DNA of 64,000 bases from NCBI GenBank assembly GCA_017642885.1, contig JAEPOM010000001.1, positions 248,001-312,000 on the forward strand. The letters are read 5' to 3'. Shown piece after piece: positions 17,551 through 26,349 of the stretch. The position numbers and the translations under genes were made by a program. Within the stretch, counting starts at the first letter, position 1. Every line of letters begins with the position of its first letter. This stretch comes from Henriciella sp. GTDB lineage: Bacteria; Pseudomonadota; Alphaproteobacteria; Caulobacterales; Hyphomonadaceae. The notes below the pieces were generated by a model. The model ran no database searches and was not told the origin of the DNA. It saw nothing but the letters and a program-made list of their open reading frames with translations.

Positions 17551-19176
17551 ATGCAAGGCATCATGCAGGACTGGCAGCTCACAACCAACAAGATTCTGGA
17601 GCACGCAAAACGTATCAACCCGACCCGCGAGATTATCACGCGCCGCGTCGGAGGCGAGATCGTTCGCACCAGCTATTCCCAGCTGCACGATCTATCCAAA
17701 CAGGTCTCTGGTGCCCTGATCGAAGGCGGCATCGGTCTTGGCGACCGGGTTGCAACGCTCGGCTGGAACTCGGCCCGACACATGGCCGCCTGGTACGGCA
17801 CGATGGGCATTGGCGCCGTCCTGCACACGATCAACCCGCGTCTCCACCCGGATCAGATCGCTTGGATCGCCAATCACGCCGAAGACAAAGTGCTGATCCT
17901 CGACACCACGTTCCTTCCCATCATTGAGGCGGTGAAAGACAAGTTCGAGACGATCAAAACCTACGTGATTTTTGCCGACGCCGACAATATGCCGGAAAAC
18001 TCGCTCGGCGCGATTGCCTTTGATGACTGGGTGGCAGGCAAGTCTCTCAATGCCAGCTGGGGCGACTTCCCCGAAGAAACAGCCTGCGGGCTCTGCTACA
18101 CATCGGGCACAACTGGAAACCCGAAAGGCGTGCTTTATTCTCACCGCTCGAACGTCCTGCACACAATGATCACCATGTCGAAGGACGCCATGGGCATGGG
18201 CGCGAATGACGTCGTACTGCCCGTGGTCCCAATGTTCCACGCAAATGCCTGGGGCCTCGCCTTTGGTTGTCCGGCCACCGGCGCCAATATGGTAATGCCC
18301 GGCGCGCAAATGGACGGTGCCAGCATTTATGAATTGCTCGACACGGAAAAAGTCACGATCACGGCGGCCGTGCCGACCGTCTGGCTCGGCCTGCTCACCT
18401 ATCTGCGCGAGAACGATCTGAAACTGCCGCACTTGAATAAAGTCCTGATTGGCGGCTCGGCCATTCCTGACGCAATTCTGCGCGCGTTTGAAACGGAATA
18501 CGAAGTCGACGTCATCCATGCATGGGGCATGACCGAAACGAGCCCGCTCGGCACGCTTGGTTCTCTACCACCGCATCTGATGGATGCCGATATCGACACC
18601 CGTATGACGCAAAAGCTCAAGCAAGGCCGTCCGCCCTTTGGCGTCGAGCTCAAAATTGTCGATGACGAAAACAATGATCTTGCCTGGGATGGTGAGACGT
18701 CTGGACGACTGGTCGTTCGTGGCCCGGCCATCGCAGCTGGATATTTCAAGGGCGATGGCGGCAATGTTCTGGATGAGAACGGCTTCTTCGACACGGGCGA
18801 CGTCGCCAATATGGACGAGTTCGGCACCATGCAGATCACTGATCGTGCCAAGGACGTGATCAAATCAGGTGGCGAGTGGATCAGCTCGATCGATATTGAA
18901 AACATCGCCGTTGGTCACCCTAAAGTGGCGAATGCGGCCGCGATTGGCATCTATCACCCGAAATGGGATGAGCGTCCGCTCCTAATCATTCAGGCGGCGC
19001 CAGGCGAAGAACCATCCAAGGAAGAGCTACTCGCACAACTGGAAGGCAAGATCGCCAAATGGTGGACACCGGATGATGTCGCCTTCATCGACGAAATCCC
19101 ACTCGGTGCCACCGGCAAGATCAACAAGCTGAAACTGCGCGAGATCTTCAAGGACTATAAGCTACCGACAGCTTAG
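17551..19176 (+). CDS. Fatty acid--CoA ligase (AMP-binding, FadD-like)
   Basis: This 541-residue cytoplasmic enzyme belongs to the ANL adenylate-forming superfamily and probably activates medium- or long-chain fatty acids as CoA thioesters. Motifs in order are the P-loop [18 protein letters not shown] (near residue 186), [14 protein letters not shown] (A5), [13 protein letters not shown] (A7), the hinge [18 protein letters not shown], and the acyl-CoA synthetase end [12 protein letters not shown] with the catalytic lysine near residue 526. The length and hinge match the medium/long-chain subgroup. The start at 17551 follows a GGAGG box. No other beta-oxidation gene adjoins it. Confidence 0.9.
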   Translation: MQGIMQDWQLTTNKILEHAKRINPTREIITRRVGGEIVRTSYSQLHDLSKQVSGALIEGGIGLGDRVATLGWNSARHMAAWYGTMGIGAVLHTINPRLHPDQIAWIANHAEDKVLILDTTFLPIIEAVKDKFETIKTYVIFADADNMPENSLGAIAFDDWVAGKSLNASWGDFPEETACGLCYTSGTTGNPKGVLYSHRSNVLHTMITMSKDAMGMGANDVVLPVVPMFHANAWGLAFGCPATGANMVMPGAQMDGASIYELLDTEKVTITAAVPTVWLGLLTYLRENDLKLPHLNKVLIGGSAIPDAILRAFETEYEVDVIHAWGMTETSPLGTLGSLPPHLMDADIDTRMTQKLKQGRPPFGVELKIVDDENNDLAWDGETSGRLVVRGPAIAAGYFKGDGGNVLDENGFFDTGDVANMDEFGTMQITDRAKDVIKSGGEWISSIDIENIAVGHPKVANAAAIGIYHPKWDERPLLIIQAAPGEEPSKEELLAQLEGKIAKWWTPDDVAFIDEIPLGATGKINKLKLREIFKDYKLPTA

Positions 19177-20291
19177 TCGTCTTCGGGTTCCGCCGATGGA
19201 CGTTTCAATTCGATCCCTTCCTTCACCATTTCAACCTGGTGGGGGTAAGGGATCTCGATGCCTTCAGCGTCAAAGCGCTGCTTGACCGCTTTGGTTATAT
19301 CGGCGCGAACCTGCACAAATTCACGGCCGGGCACCCAAGCCCGCAAGCGGAGTGTGATCGCCCAGTCGCCAAGCTCGTGTACGCCGACCCAGATGTCTGA
19401 TCTCTGTAAGACCCGGCCATGCGCATCCGCAATATCGGCCAGCACCTCCAACGCATGATCGAGATCAGTGTCGTAGTGGACCCCAAAAAACAGGTTCAAT
19501 CGTCGACGTGGTAATCGATTGTGATTGACAATAGCATCGCCCCAAACCTGATCATTGGTGAGCAGCACCACTTTATTGTCGACCTGCTTGATCGTGGTGT
19601 TGAAGGGCGTGATATCCATCACCTCTCCTTCCCGCGCACCAATTTCGACCCAATCGCCAATCTTAAACGGTCGAAAGGCGGCGAGCATGAACCCCGCAGC
19701 AACGGCCTTCAATGTATCTTGCAAGGCCAGCGCGATGGCGAGGCCCGCCGCACCAACAATCGCGATGAGCGAACCAGGCGCGAAGCCGAATTGCGTCATC
19801 GCCATCAAGATCGCGATACCAAGAATAAGGTAGCGAATGATCGCCGCCGAAAAACTAATCAGCGTATCATCGACTTTGTGGCGCGCATTGGCCCGCTCAC
19901 CATAAGACCGCAACGACCGATTGAGCCAGGTCGCCAGCAACACGGCTCCGCCAATAATGACCAGACCGGCAAGCGCCTTGGGCCAGAAATTCACCAGGAC
20001 ATGGCCAAAATCGAAGCCTACCTGCTCGGCTCCACCTGTAAAAACCGCCAGAAACACTAATAACTGTGCCAGCGGCGCTGCCAGATCCCAGCTCGACCCC
20101 AGGAACAGGTCAGGATCCTTGTAGGTTCGGCGCCCAAACGCGCGGACCAACCGCTTGAAAACATAACCCGCGAGATAAGCGAGTAAAACCAGACCGATCA
20201 GGACCAATCCCATCCAGACCTGCGGCGCAATCGCGGCCAGTGTGGGCGGCAAAATCGAGACATCGAAAGGCGGGGTTAGCAAAGACATCAT
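19173..20291 (-). CDS. Mechanosensitive ion channel family protein (MscS)
   Basis: This 372-residue inner-membrane protein carries an MscS domain. Four or so membrane helices lie in residues 20-195. The pore-lining helix and beta domain appear as SLIAIVGAAGLAIALALQDT (residues about 173-192), followed by LKAVAAGFMLAAFRPFKIGDWVEIG and GEVMDITPFNTTIKQVDN, the hallmark of MscS proteins. The C-terminus is charged and ends EPEDD. It releases solutes on hypo-osmotic shock. Its stop overlaps that of the acyl-CoA ligase gene by four bases (TTAG). Confidence 0.92.
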   Translation of the reverse strand: MMSLLTPPFDVSILPPTLAAIAPQVWMGLVLIGLVLLAYLAGYVFKRLVRAFGRRTYKDPDLFLGSSWDLAAPLAQLLVFLAVFTGGAEQVGFDFGHVLVNFWPKALAGLVIIGGAVLLATWLNRSLRSYGERANARHKVDDTLISFSAAIIRYLILGIAILMAMTQFGFAPGSLIAIVGAAGLAIALALQDTLKAVAAGFMLAAFRPFKIGDWVEIGAREGEVMDITPFNTTIKQVDNKVVLLTNDQVWGDAIVNHNRLPRRRLNLFFGVHYDTDLDHALEVLADIADAHGRVLQRSDIWVGVHELGDWAITLRLRAWVPGREFVQVRADITKAVKQRFDAEGIEIPYPHQVEMVKEGIELKRPSAEPEDD

Positions 20292-20454
20292 GCAAATGCC
20301 GTTTGACAGGCTGGCGTGGATTGTAAAGCAAAATCACTGAGTTTCTGACCCGAGATGATGATCTCGTTCACGCCGCATAAACCTTAAATCGGCAAGCTCC
20401 AGAGTTAATCTTGTCTGCCTTAAACCAGACGTAATTAAACCCGAGACAGCTTGC

Positions 20455-21168
20455 ATGAGTTTCGTCCTGAGCATCGCGTTTCCATTGATCGTTGGCACCG
20501 GCCCAATGGACGAGGCCTTGCGCGCGACGGAAGCGCCAGACAGCCTGCGCGCGGCGTTCACCGTAGAAATGAGCAGCGCCAAAGCCAGCCGCACTTTTGC
20601 GTTCGATCCGCGAGAGCCCGAAGGACGGCGCTGGCAGCTGATCATTGCGCGCGGAGAGGATGGCGACCTGGATCAGGCGGCAGCAGCCTGGGGCGCAGAG
20701 GCTGCGCCAGATGGGCGTCTGTTTCCGGACGATTTGCGCGCCAGTTTCGGCGAAACGGTTTATGTCGACGATATGGGTCCGGCCTGGCGGTTGAAGTTCC
20801 AACACGCCCCGTCTCCGAATGATGGCGCGCTTGATATCTGGGCGACGCAGCGCCTTCAGGCAGAGGCATGGATGGAACCCGGGGATGGCCGCTTCATGCG
20901 GATCGATTACGCCCTGCCCCGCCCGGTTCGAGGGCCAAAAGGCGGGCGTCTCACGCGGTTCGAGCAAAGCTATCTTCTCGAGACGGAACCGGAATGGGGG
21001 CTGACTTATGTCTCTCAGTTTCAGCTCAATTTTGAAGCCAAAGCAGCGTTCCGGACGGTCCGCCAGAACTATACCGCGGTGATCACCGAAGCGACCTTCT
21101 TTTTTGCCAGTCCGGAGCTGGAACAGCATTTCGTCTCAGCCCAGCTGGAGCCGGTGTGGCCACGCTGA
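20455..21168 (+). CDS. Hypothetical exported protein, 237 residues
   Basis: I do not recognise this protein. A hydrophobic N-terminus (SFVLSIAFPLIVGT) suggests a signal peptide or a short anchor, followed by a soluble domain rich in charged and aromatic residues. Notable stretches are KASRTFAFDPREPEGRRW, FGETVYVDDMGPAWRLKF and FRTVRQNYTAVITEATFFF. Cysteines are absent. The alternating hydrophobic pattern suggests mainly beta structure. Codon use looks like that of its core neighbours. It is the last core gene before the tRNA-Met gene and the island. Confidence 0.7.
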   Translation: MSFVLSIAFPLIVGTGPMDEALRATEAPDSLRAAFTVEMSSAKASRTFAFDPREPEGRRWQLIIARGEDGDLDQAAAAWGAEAAPDGRLFPDDLRASFGETVYVDDMGPAWRLKFQHAPSPNDGALDIWATQRLQAEAWMEPGDGRFMRIDYALPRPVRGPKGGRLTRFEQSYLLETEPEWGLTYVSQFQLNFEAKAAFRTVRQNYTAVITEATFFFASPELEQHFVSAQLEPVWPR

Positions 21169-21229
21169 AATTGGCGCATAAGAATGGTTGCGGAGCGCCA
21201 AAGCGCGGTGTATGCAGCGCGCTTCTGAT

Positions 21230-21306
21230 GGTTCGGTAGCTCAGCTGGTTAGAGCGCACGACTCATAATCGTGAGGTCGGGAGTTCAAGTCTCCCCCGAA
21301 CCACCA
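21230..21306 (+). tRNA. tRNA-Met (CAT), elongator type; island integration site
   Basis: The sequence folds as a complete tRNA: acceptor GGTTCGG/CCGAACC, D stem GCTC/GAGC, anticodon stem CACGA/TCGTG with loop CTCATAA (anticodon CAT), T stem GGGAG/CTCCC with loop TTCAAGT, discriminator A and encoded CCA. The acceptor pair G1-C72 argues against initiator tRNA; an Ile tRNA with lysidine-modified CAT cannot be fully excluded. The 3' 47 bases are part of the left attachment repeat, so the island has restored an intact gene on integration. Confidence 0.95.
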
Positions 21307-22455
21307 TTTATCCCCCTGATTTTCAATGTTTTTTATCTCCGCGAGCATCAGCTCAGAGATTGAACTGTAACGCAAATGTAACGCAACCTCCGTGAGGAAC
21401 GCATCGATCGCTGCTGTCGATTTGAAAAGATAGGATGGATCAAACGGTGCATAGATTTCAGTCGTGCTAACGTCCGGCGATTTGTGACCTAGTTGAGCAG
21501 CAACTTCCCATGCTGGAACACTGCTTTTTCTGAGCCAACGAGCCATTGTGTGTCGAAGCCCATAAGGTTGAACAGCATCATCTAACTCAGTAGTCTTCCT
21601 TAAAGTGCGCCACGCAGTTCGAATGCTCTTTACGGGCCCACCTTTGAACTCGATGACGTGACCGGTTTGAGACAATTCATATTGCTTAAGAAGCCAGGGT
21701 TTCAAAGTTTGGGGGATCTTTACTTGAGGACGAAACTTGAGCGTTTGTTCTCGCCCTTTCGGATTCAGATCGATCAGTTCGTTGCGAAAATCGATTTGGC
21801 TGAATTTTAGATCTAAGATCGCCCGGTTCCGCGCGGTCGCGGAAAGCATTAGAACAATGAACGCTTTCAGGTGATATTCCGCATTGTCGATTAGTGTCGC
21901 AACTTCCTCGACCTCCATGGGCCGGCCCTTCGGAGGTGGCGTAGGTACTTTCACCAACTCGATGTACGGAACAGAAGTGATCTCTCCCCTCTTCCAAGCC
22001 CAATTCAGTGCCGCTTTGCCTATCGTCAGGATCTGTCGAATGCTGTTTTTGCTCAGCCCCAGGTCCTGCTCAAGATACATCCGAAACGATTGTTGGCGGG
22101 CGGGTGCGCATGCTTCTTTGACTGTAGATGTTTTGTGAAAGTCGAGCCAATATCTCAGATACCTTTGGACATTATCATAGCTGCGAAGCTTGGATCCGTA
22201 CTGTTCGTAATAGCGAGCAAACAGTTCAGCTAGCGTGGCATCCTCAGGCTGCTCTTCGGTTTTGGTGTGAAAAAGCACGAACCAATCGGTCAGTGCTTGC
22301 TTGGCCTCGTCAAAATCCGATGTGCCGAGGCTAATGCGGCGTGTTTGTCTAGCTTCGCTGTCAAACCATGTTCGGTACCACGCGTCGCTCTTGGGGCGCT
22401 TCGAAAGCCAGAATTCTCCGATTTGGAACGGTTTCTCTGAGTTGTATCTGGGCAT
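21241..22455 (-). CDS. Tyrosine-type site-specific integrase of the island
   Basis: The product (404 residues from ATG 22455, which follows GGAG; an in-frame start at 22512 would add 19) is a phage-type integrase. An N-terminal arm-binding part precedes a SAM-like domain (near WLDFHKTSTVKEACAPA) and the catalytic domain: the first arginine in SATARNRAILDL, box II as YGLRHTMARW (His to Tyr at the first position, Arg kept), LGHKSPDVSTTEIYA with the tyrosine nucleophile. It reads toward the tRNA and its stop lies inside it, so the last 20 or so residues (GGDLNSRPHDYESCALTS) are encoded by antisense tRNA sequence. It should excise and integrate the element at tRNA-Met. Confidence 0.92.
   Translation of the reverse strand: MPRYNSEKPFQIGEFWLSKRPKSDAWYRTWFDSEARQTRRISLGTSDFDEAKQALTDWFVLFHTKTEEQPEDATLAELFARYYEQYGSKLRSYDNVQRYLRYWLDFHKTSTVKEACAPARQQSFRMYLEQDLGLSKNSIRQILTIGKAALNWAWKRGEITSVPYIELVKVPTPPPKGRPMEVEEVATLIDNAEYHLKAFIVLMLSATARNRAILDLKFSQIDFRNELIDLNPKGREQTLKFRPQVKIPQTLKPWLLKQYELSQTGHVIEFKGGPVKSIRTAWRTLRKTTELDDAVQPYGLRHTMARWLRKSSVPAWEVAAQLGHKSPDVSTTEIYAPFDPSYLFKSTAAIDAFLTEVALHLRYSSISELMLAEIKNIENQGDKWWFGGDLNSRPHDYESCALTS
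21260..21309. other. attL: left 50-bp attachment repeat
   Basis: The repeat begins at the last base before the CTCATAA-side anticodon arm (GACTCATAATCGTGAGG) and runs through the tRNA 3' end, CCA and three T bases. It is identical to 50597-50646; the flanking base differs on both sides (C versus T before, A versus T after). Confidence 0.95.
21366..21386. repeat. Putative integrase arm-type site, left
   Basis: Two tandem TGTAACGCAA units separated by one base (A) lie 56 bases inside the left attachment repeat, within the 3' coding part of the integrase gene. The same pair with one base changed lies near the right end, in the same orientation. This is the arrangement expected of arm-type recombinase sites. 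Confidence 0.6.
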
Positions 22456-22694
22456 GGTGCGATCTCCACTGCGTTTAGAAGACATTGAATCAACTGAAAT
22501 CCAAAAAAGCAAATCTTTCTCGGTGAAACCCGGACGCAGTCAATCTCACCGCTCGATCTCAGCCTTCTGAGTGACACCACAGATAAATCGAGGACCTTTG
22601 CTGCCTCCTGTTCCGAGTACCTCCCATACAAGTCTAATCCTTGAGCTTCCGCCATGCGATGATGAAACTTCGAAAACTCAGGGGGATCCATCAT
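22290..22694 (-). CDS. Small HTH DNA-binding protein, excisionase-like
   Basis: Residues 26-50 (YSEQEAAKVLDLSVVSLRR followed by LRSSGEIDCVRV) form a MerR/excisionase-type helix-turn-helix with a wing. The first 75 residues look like a normal directionality factor. The remaining 55 or so (from about TTQRNRSK) overlap the integrase coding region by 166 bases in another frame and have no recognisable structure; the gene may have lost an earlier stop. It starts 5 bases after the preceding ribbon-helix-helix gene, whose own end supplies the GGAG box, and is therefore probably co-transcribed with the integrase. Confidence 0.62.
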   Translation of the reverse strand: MMDPPEFSKFHHRMAEAQGLDLYGRYSEQEAAKVLDLSVVSLRRLRSSGEIDCVRVSPRKICFFGFQLIQCLLNAVEIAPCPDTTQRNRSKSENSGFRSAPRATRGTEHGLTAKLDKHAALASAHRILTRPSKH

Positions 22695-22699
22695 CCGAC

Positions 22700-23152
22700 C
22701 TACTCCGCCGCCACGGAGGGTCGCGCGTCCTGAGCAAAGTCATCTTCACTGAACACAGCATCCGCGAGCGCTTCTCCCACCAGTTTGCGCCCTGAGTTCA
22801 AGCGCTCTGCAACGTTGGATCTAAAATTCACGACACCTGAGTTTGCTCTCGCTTTTGCGGCTTGCTTTTGCTCAGGCGTCATCGGCGGTGCGAATGCGAG
22901 CTGATACCACGCCAGCATATCCGCCATCTCCATAACCGCGTTTTGATCTCGTTCGATCCGCGACATCTGACGGATCATCTCGTCCTGGCGCTTGATAAGA
23001 GCGGCGTCTCGCTCGTGATGACTGGAGACTGAAAAGTACACTGCCAGCGCATCTTCAATCACAGACGACTGCGTCATGCCCTGCTTCTTTGAGAGCGCTA
23101 CGACTTTGGCATGGAGATGCGTCGGCACGTATGCAATCAAGCGCGGTTTCAC
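22700..23152 (-). CDS. Ribbon-helix-helix-type mobilisation accessory protein
   Basis: The 150-residue protein begins with RLIAYVPTHLHAKVVALSK and KQGMTQSSVIEDALAVYF, the strand-helix-helix pattern of CopG/MobC-like DNA-binding proteins. A charged coiled-coil-like middle (IKRQDEMIRQMSRIERDQ) and an Ala/Asn-rich end follow. It sits between the relaxase and the recombination genes, all on the minus strand, which suggests a relaxosome accessory role: recognising the transfer origin and recruiting the relaxase. The assignment rests on pattern and position; no family name can be given with certainty. Confidence 0.65.
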   Translation of the reverse strand: MKPRLIAYVPTHLHAKVVALSKKQGMTQSSVIEDALAVYFSVSSHHERDAALIKRQDEMIRQMSRIERDQNAVMEMADMLAWYQLAFAPPMTPEQKQAAKARANSGVVNFRSNVAERLNSGRKLVGEALADAVFSEDDFAQDARPSVAAE

Positions 23153-23450
23153 GCGCCCAGGCCTCTAAGACGTTTGATATACTCTACATTCATGCCCCTA
23201 AGTCTGCCGAAGAGATTGCGCGGCCGTCAAGGCGGAATATCGTGAACGATCGTGAACAATTGGGTACAATTTCAAAGGCTTGCATAGATTTTGACGTAGT
23301 TGGATACTTTCATACACCCCTGTCGAAAGAAATGGCGGGTTTGACAAGCTTCAGTCCGTAATACGCTAATCCACTGGCGAACCATCAAACTAAAATTCGC
23401 CTATTGGGTGAATTAATTCTCCTCTCGGTCCGTCCGACTGACAAGCATCG
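23153..23450. other. Gene-free interval in the mobilisation region, candidate oriT
   Basis: No gene is visible here. It contains an imperfect inverted repeat (AATTCGCC ... GGGTGAATT, 23394-23414) and a repeated CGTGAAC pair (near 23240-23258). It lies between the relaxase and its putative accessory gene, where transfer origins of mobilizable elements are often placed. No known nick sequence was recognised, so this is a location-based inference. Confidence 0.35.
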
Positions 23451-25346
23451 CTAGCGACTAATCCCTCGGGAACGACCAAGTGTCCAACTAATATCGCGAG
23501 ATCGCGACATCGAGATTTCAATCTCTCGGCCTCGCAATCGCTCCAGGCTTGGTTTCCATGGCACCAGGGAAAACTCGCGTCCGCGGTCTACGATACCGTA
23601 CTCGCCATTTGCCGTCTTCAAGGTACCAGATAATGTCCCTTCGAGCTGTTCACCCGGCTCGAGGATCTTATGCGTTTTTCCAGCTTGCTTGGCATAGTCG
23701 AGAGACGCGTACGATAGCCCCTCTTGTCGTAGAAACTTCAACTGCGCAGCATTCAATGAATTCTCGCCTCGATTTTTGACCAAACCTCGATCAGCAAGAA
23801 CCTTCATTCGTTTTTCCATCGCATGTCGAACGTCGCCGCCCAGTCCTGCTTCCGAGAGCTTCTCGTTAGCGACACCAGCGAGCTGTTGATCGAGCCATGT
23901 CTCGCCGAACGCACGGATCTGATTTTCAAACGCTCGACCTTCCAGCTTGCGCACAATATTTGGAGCGCGTTTCGCGGCTTTGGCGAAATGGCGATCGACG
24001 CAGCGAATGAAGTCAGGCTTCACGAAAAAAGACTCCGCGTGAAAACGCTCAATAAGCCCTGCTCGCTCCAATGAACCCAGACGATTCTCAATCATGTTGA
24101 AGTAACGCGGCCCAGCGTCGGGCTTAGACGCTCTGTGACGATCAAGACTGTAAATCCCTCGATGATTGGAAGCGACATCTGCAATGTGCTTATCCAAATT
24201 CAGAGCGCCCGGAGAGCGGGCTTTGATCTCAACCATATCGCCGACCTCCAAGTCCTTGGGATTGGAGAGGCCCAAATCAAAGTGATGCGCGCGACCATCT
24301 AATCCATCAATGATGGCATAACGGCGGTCCAACAGCTCGTTATCGTATCCAACTTTCAACAGGCGTCCTCGCACAGCTTCGCCATGGTCATATTTGCCTT
24401 GCTCATGAGCGCTGACCCGCTCAATCCCAGCTGACCGAACCGCCCCTTCAATCCGGCGCGCAATGGTGTCAGATTTGTCGAGCGCATTCAGGGTGACGCC
24501 TAGCTGTTCATCGACGCTCCAAATCGAACCCGACTGATGTTGCGCAAGGCCGAGATCTCGGAGCACATTTAAACGTGCTTGGTAGTAGCCCCGGTTGCGC
24601 TTCAGGTTCGAGAGATTGATCGCGCCGTTTCGGTGCATTTCTCGCATTAGAACGCGGTCCATTCGGGTGACTTTTCGATGGCCGATTTCGACATTCAGTT
24701 TGGCTGACAATTCGGCTGATGTTTGCAGACCCAGTTCTCGGGTCAAAAGCGCGCTGCCACGTTCGCGCATACCATGTGAGAGATAGTCTTTCGGGATCAC
24801 GAGATCCTGTCCATCATCACGTTTACCGCTTATGACGATATGGGTGTGCGGATGCTCTGTGTTATGATGATCGACCGCAATCCAATCGAGCTTGGTTTCT
24901 AGATCGATTTCCATTTGAGAAACCAAGTCCCGCACGAAGGGCTTCAGCTCCTTCAATTTCTCTCCATCTTCGGGAGAAACGATGAAACGGAAATGGTGAC
25001 GGTCATCGGAATGTTCTTTTAGCCATTCTTGGCCATGAATTCCCTCAGTCAGTTCATCATAGAATTCCGCCGGCTCTCGATCTTTTCCTGCACCGTCTCT
25101 TTCCAGGTAAGAGATATGCGCGCGCTGCGAGCCTCCCCCACCTCCGGAAAGGCGATGGACGCGCGCCTTGATCATCATTCTCCGTGCACCAGAGAATGCC
25201 ACCGACCCACCACCGCCTAAGCCTATCTTTCCAGGCTTCTTTCGTGCGCCTTTCAGGAAGGACTTTATACCCTTGGGTTTGAACCGCCCCTGCGATCGAA
25301 TGCGCCCAAGCCGGGGCTGGAAGTCGAAATCACCAGCGTCGCTCAT
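23451..25346 (-). CDS. VirD2-like relaxase (DUF3363-type mobilisation nuclease)
   Basis: This 631-residue relaxase nicks the transfer origin and stays attached to the DNA 5' end. The N-terminus is basic with a glycine run, then HISYLERDGAG supplies the likely catalytic tyrosine (near residue 83). The metal-binding histidines are in DHHNTEHPHTHIVISGKRDD (near residues 163-182). The long C-terminal part matches the DUF3363 region that accompanies VirD2-like relaxases in alphaproteobacterial elements (RRIEGAVRSAGIERVSAHE; MVEIKARSPGALNLDKHIA). The start at 25346 is chosen because its ATG overlaps the stop of the preceding small gene as ATGA; an upstream start at 25358 is possible. Confidence 0.9.
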   Translation of the reverse strand: MSDAGDFDFQPRLGRIRSQGRFKPKGIKSFLKGARKKPGKIGLGGGGSVAFSGARRMMIKARVHRLSGGGGGSQRAHISYLERDGAGKDREPAEFYDELTEGIHGQEWLKEHSDDRHHFRFIVSPEDGEKLKELKPFVRDLVSQMEIDLETKLDWIAVDHHNTEHPHTHIVISGKRDDGQDLVIPKDYLSHGMRERGSALLTRELGLQTSAELSAKLNVEIGHRKVTRMDRVLMREMHRNGAINLSNLKRNRGYYQARLNVLRDLGLAQHQSGSIWSVDEQLGVTLNALDKSDTIARRIEGAVRSAGIERVSAHEQGKYDHGEAVRGRLLKVGYDNELLDRRYAIIDGLDGRAHHFDLGLSNPKDLEVGDMVEIKARSPGALNLDKHIADVASNHRGIYSLDRHRASKPDAGPRYFNMIENRLGSLERAGLIERFHAESFFVKPDFIRCVDRHFAKAAKRAPNIVRKLEGRAFENQIRAFGETWLDQQLAGVANEKLSEAGLGGDVRHAMEKRMKVLADRGLVKNRGENSLNAAQLKFLRQEGLSYASLDYAKQAGKTHKILEPGEQLEGTLSGTLKTANGEYGIVDRGREFSLVPWKPSLERLRGREIEISMSRSRDISWTLGRSRGISR

Positions 25347-25633
25347 GGCTTGCACCATTTGGCGCCCTGTACGCGCCCATGGCTTTTGAGATGCGCGCCG
25401 GGTAGGCGCCAGCGATGCACCAATTCGTGTACAAATCCGACTCGTGCATATTCGCAGTGGTGACGGAAGATCATGAGATATTTGCGAGTCACCCCTATTG
25501 CTGCAATGACTCGCGCCAGCGCCCCATCCCCATTGGCAATCTGGGGCCGCAGGACACAGTTGCTTTTATCTTGCGTTACTCCGCTCTTTGTCTCTTCCCT
25601 TTCTCTCACTCGCAAATGAAACATCCAGGTCAT
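25343..25633 (-). CDS. Small protein of unknown function in the mobilisation operon
   Basis: This 96-residue frame is not recognised by family. It is supported by position: its ATG overlaps the DUF2840 stop as ATGA, and its TGA overlaps the relaxase ATG in the same way, so three genes are translationally coupled. The sequence has a charged N-terminus (HLRVREREETKSGV), a mixed middle (LARVIAAIGVTRKYLMIF), and a basic end (WRLPGAHLKSHGRVQGAKW). No signal peptide, membrane helix or clear motif is visible. In related elements the gene next to DUF2840 often encodes a TraF-like peptidase; this one is too short and lacks those residues. Confidence 0.5.
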   Translation of the reverse strand: MTWMFHLRVREREETKSGVTQDKSNCVLRPQIANGDGALARVIAAIGVTRKYLMIFRHHCEYARVGFVHELVHRWRLPGAHLKSHGRVQGAKWCKP

Positions 25634-26106
25634 GAGACAGACCTCGCCCGGATAAGCGCTTCAAACACTTTTGGATCGTAAGGCTCGGGCTCCTTATTCT
25701 TTGAGATTCGAAGGTGAAAATGCCGCCAGTACGCAGGCGCGATCTCATGCAAAACGTGCGCTTCGGAGAGCATATCAATCACTCGAAGCGCACGTTTTGC
25801 TGTTGCTTTTCCGAAGGCATGCAGCAGCAAATGGGCACCCGGTTTCACGCCAGGAATGCGGGTTAGCCGTTCGCCAGGACGGCCCGCTTGAGCCACAACA
25901 ACTCGCCAAGACTGAGTACCGTATTGGTCGCCGCGCCAACGAACGAAGCCGAAAACCTCAAGAGGTTTGAAGCGAAATTTTTCGTGTTTTTCCGAGGTGC
26001 GTGTTGACGTTATCGAGCGTCCAAAGAGCAGTCTATCGTTCCCTCGCCTCCCCGCTTGCAATAGCGAAAGGCAAGTTGTTGGACCTGAAGTTGTCGCGGC
26101 ATCCAT
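25630..26106 (-). CDS. DUF2840 domain-containing protein
   Basis: The 158-residue product matches DUF2840, a family found next to relaxases and partition genes in alphaproteobacterial mobile elements. The matching part is FGFVRWRGDQYGTQSWRVV (residues 52-70), then PGERLTRIPGVKPGAHLLL, a helix with ALRVIDML and APAYWRHFHLRI near the C-terminus. Function is unknown. It is the first gene of the relaxase operon. The N-terminal 45 residues are less typical, and a later start is possible. Confidence 0.75.
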   Translation of the reverse strand: MDAATTSGPTTCLSLLQAGRRGNDRLLFGRSITSTRTSEKHEKFRFKPLEVFGFVRWRGDQYGTQSWRVVVAQAGRPGERLTRIPGVKPGAHLLLHAFGKATAKRALRVIDMLSEAHVLHEIAPAYWRHFHLRISKNKEPEPYDPKVFEALIRARSVS

Positions 26107-26277
26107 GCCGTCTTACACGCAATTTGGAGGCCAGAAGCTGCATTCGACTGAGCACTATTGCGCCGCAGAAGTGCCGCTAATTCCTAGAAGCGGACATTGG
26201 AGAGAACCTGCGGAACGTCCGGCATCGACCCACTGCGGCACGCGCGCACTCACAGATATGATTCAATTAATAAGCGC

Positions 26278-26306
26278 TTGAAAATACCCCCATAGGGTAT
26301 TAACTA
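26278..26306 (+). promoter_or_regulatory. Promoter with CsoR-type operator for the copper ATPase gene
   Basis: TTGAAA (26278) and TTAACT (26301) form a promoter with a 17-base spacer. That spacer is almost filled by a perfect inverted repeat, AATACCC-CCATA-GGGTATT (26284-26302). G-rich tracts flanked by ATAC/GTAT are the typical operator of CsoR copper repressors, and a csoR gene lies 2.3 kb downstream. Confidence 0.8.
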
Positions 26307-26349
26307 ATCCTCCTGATCGCGGCTTTCTCGTGACAATCGAGGGTATGAA

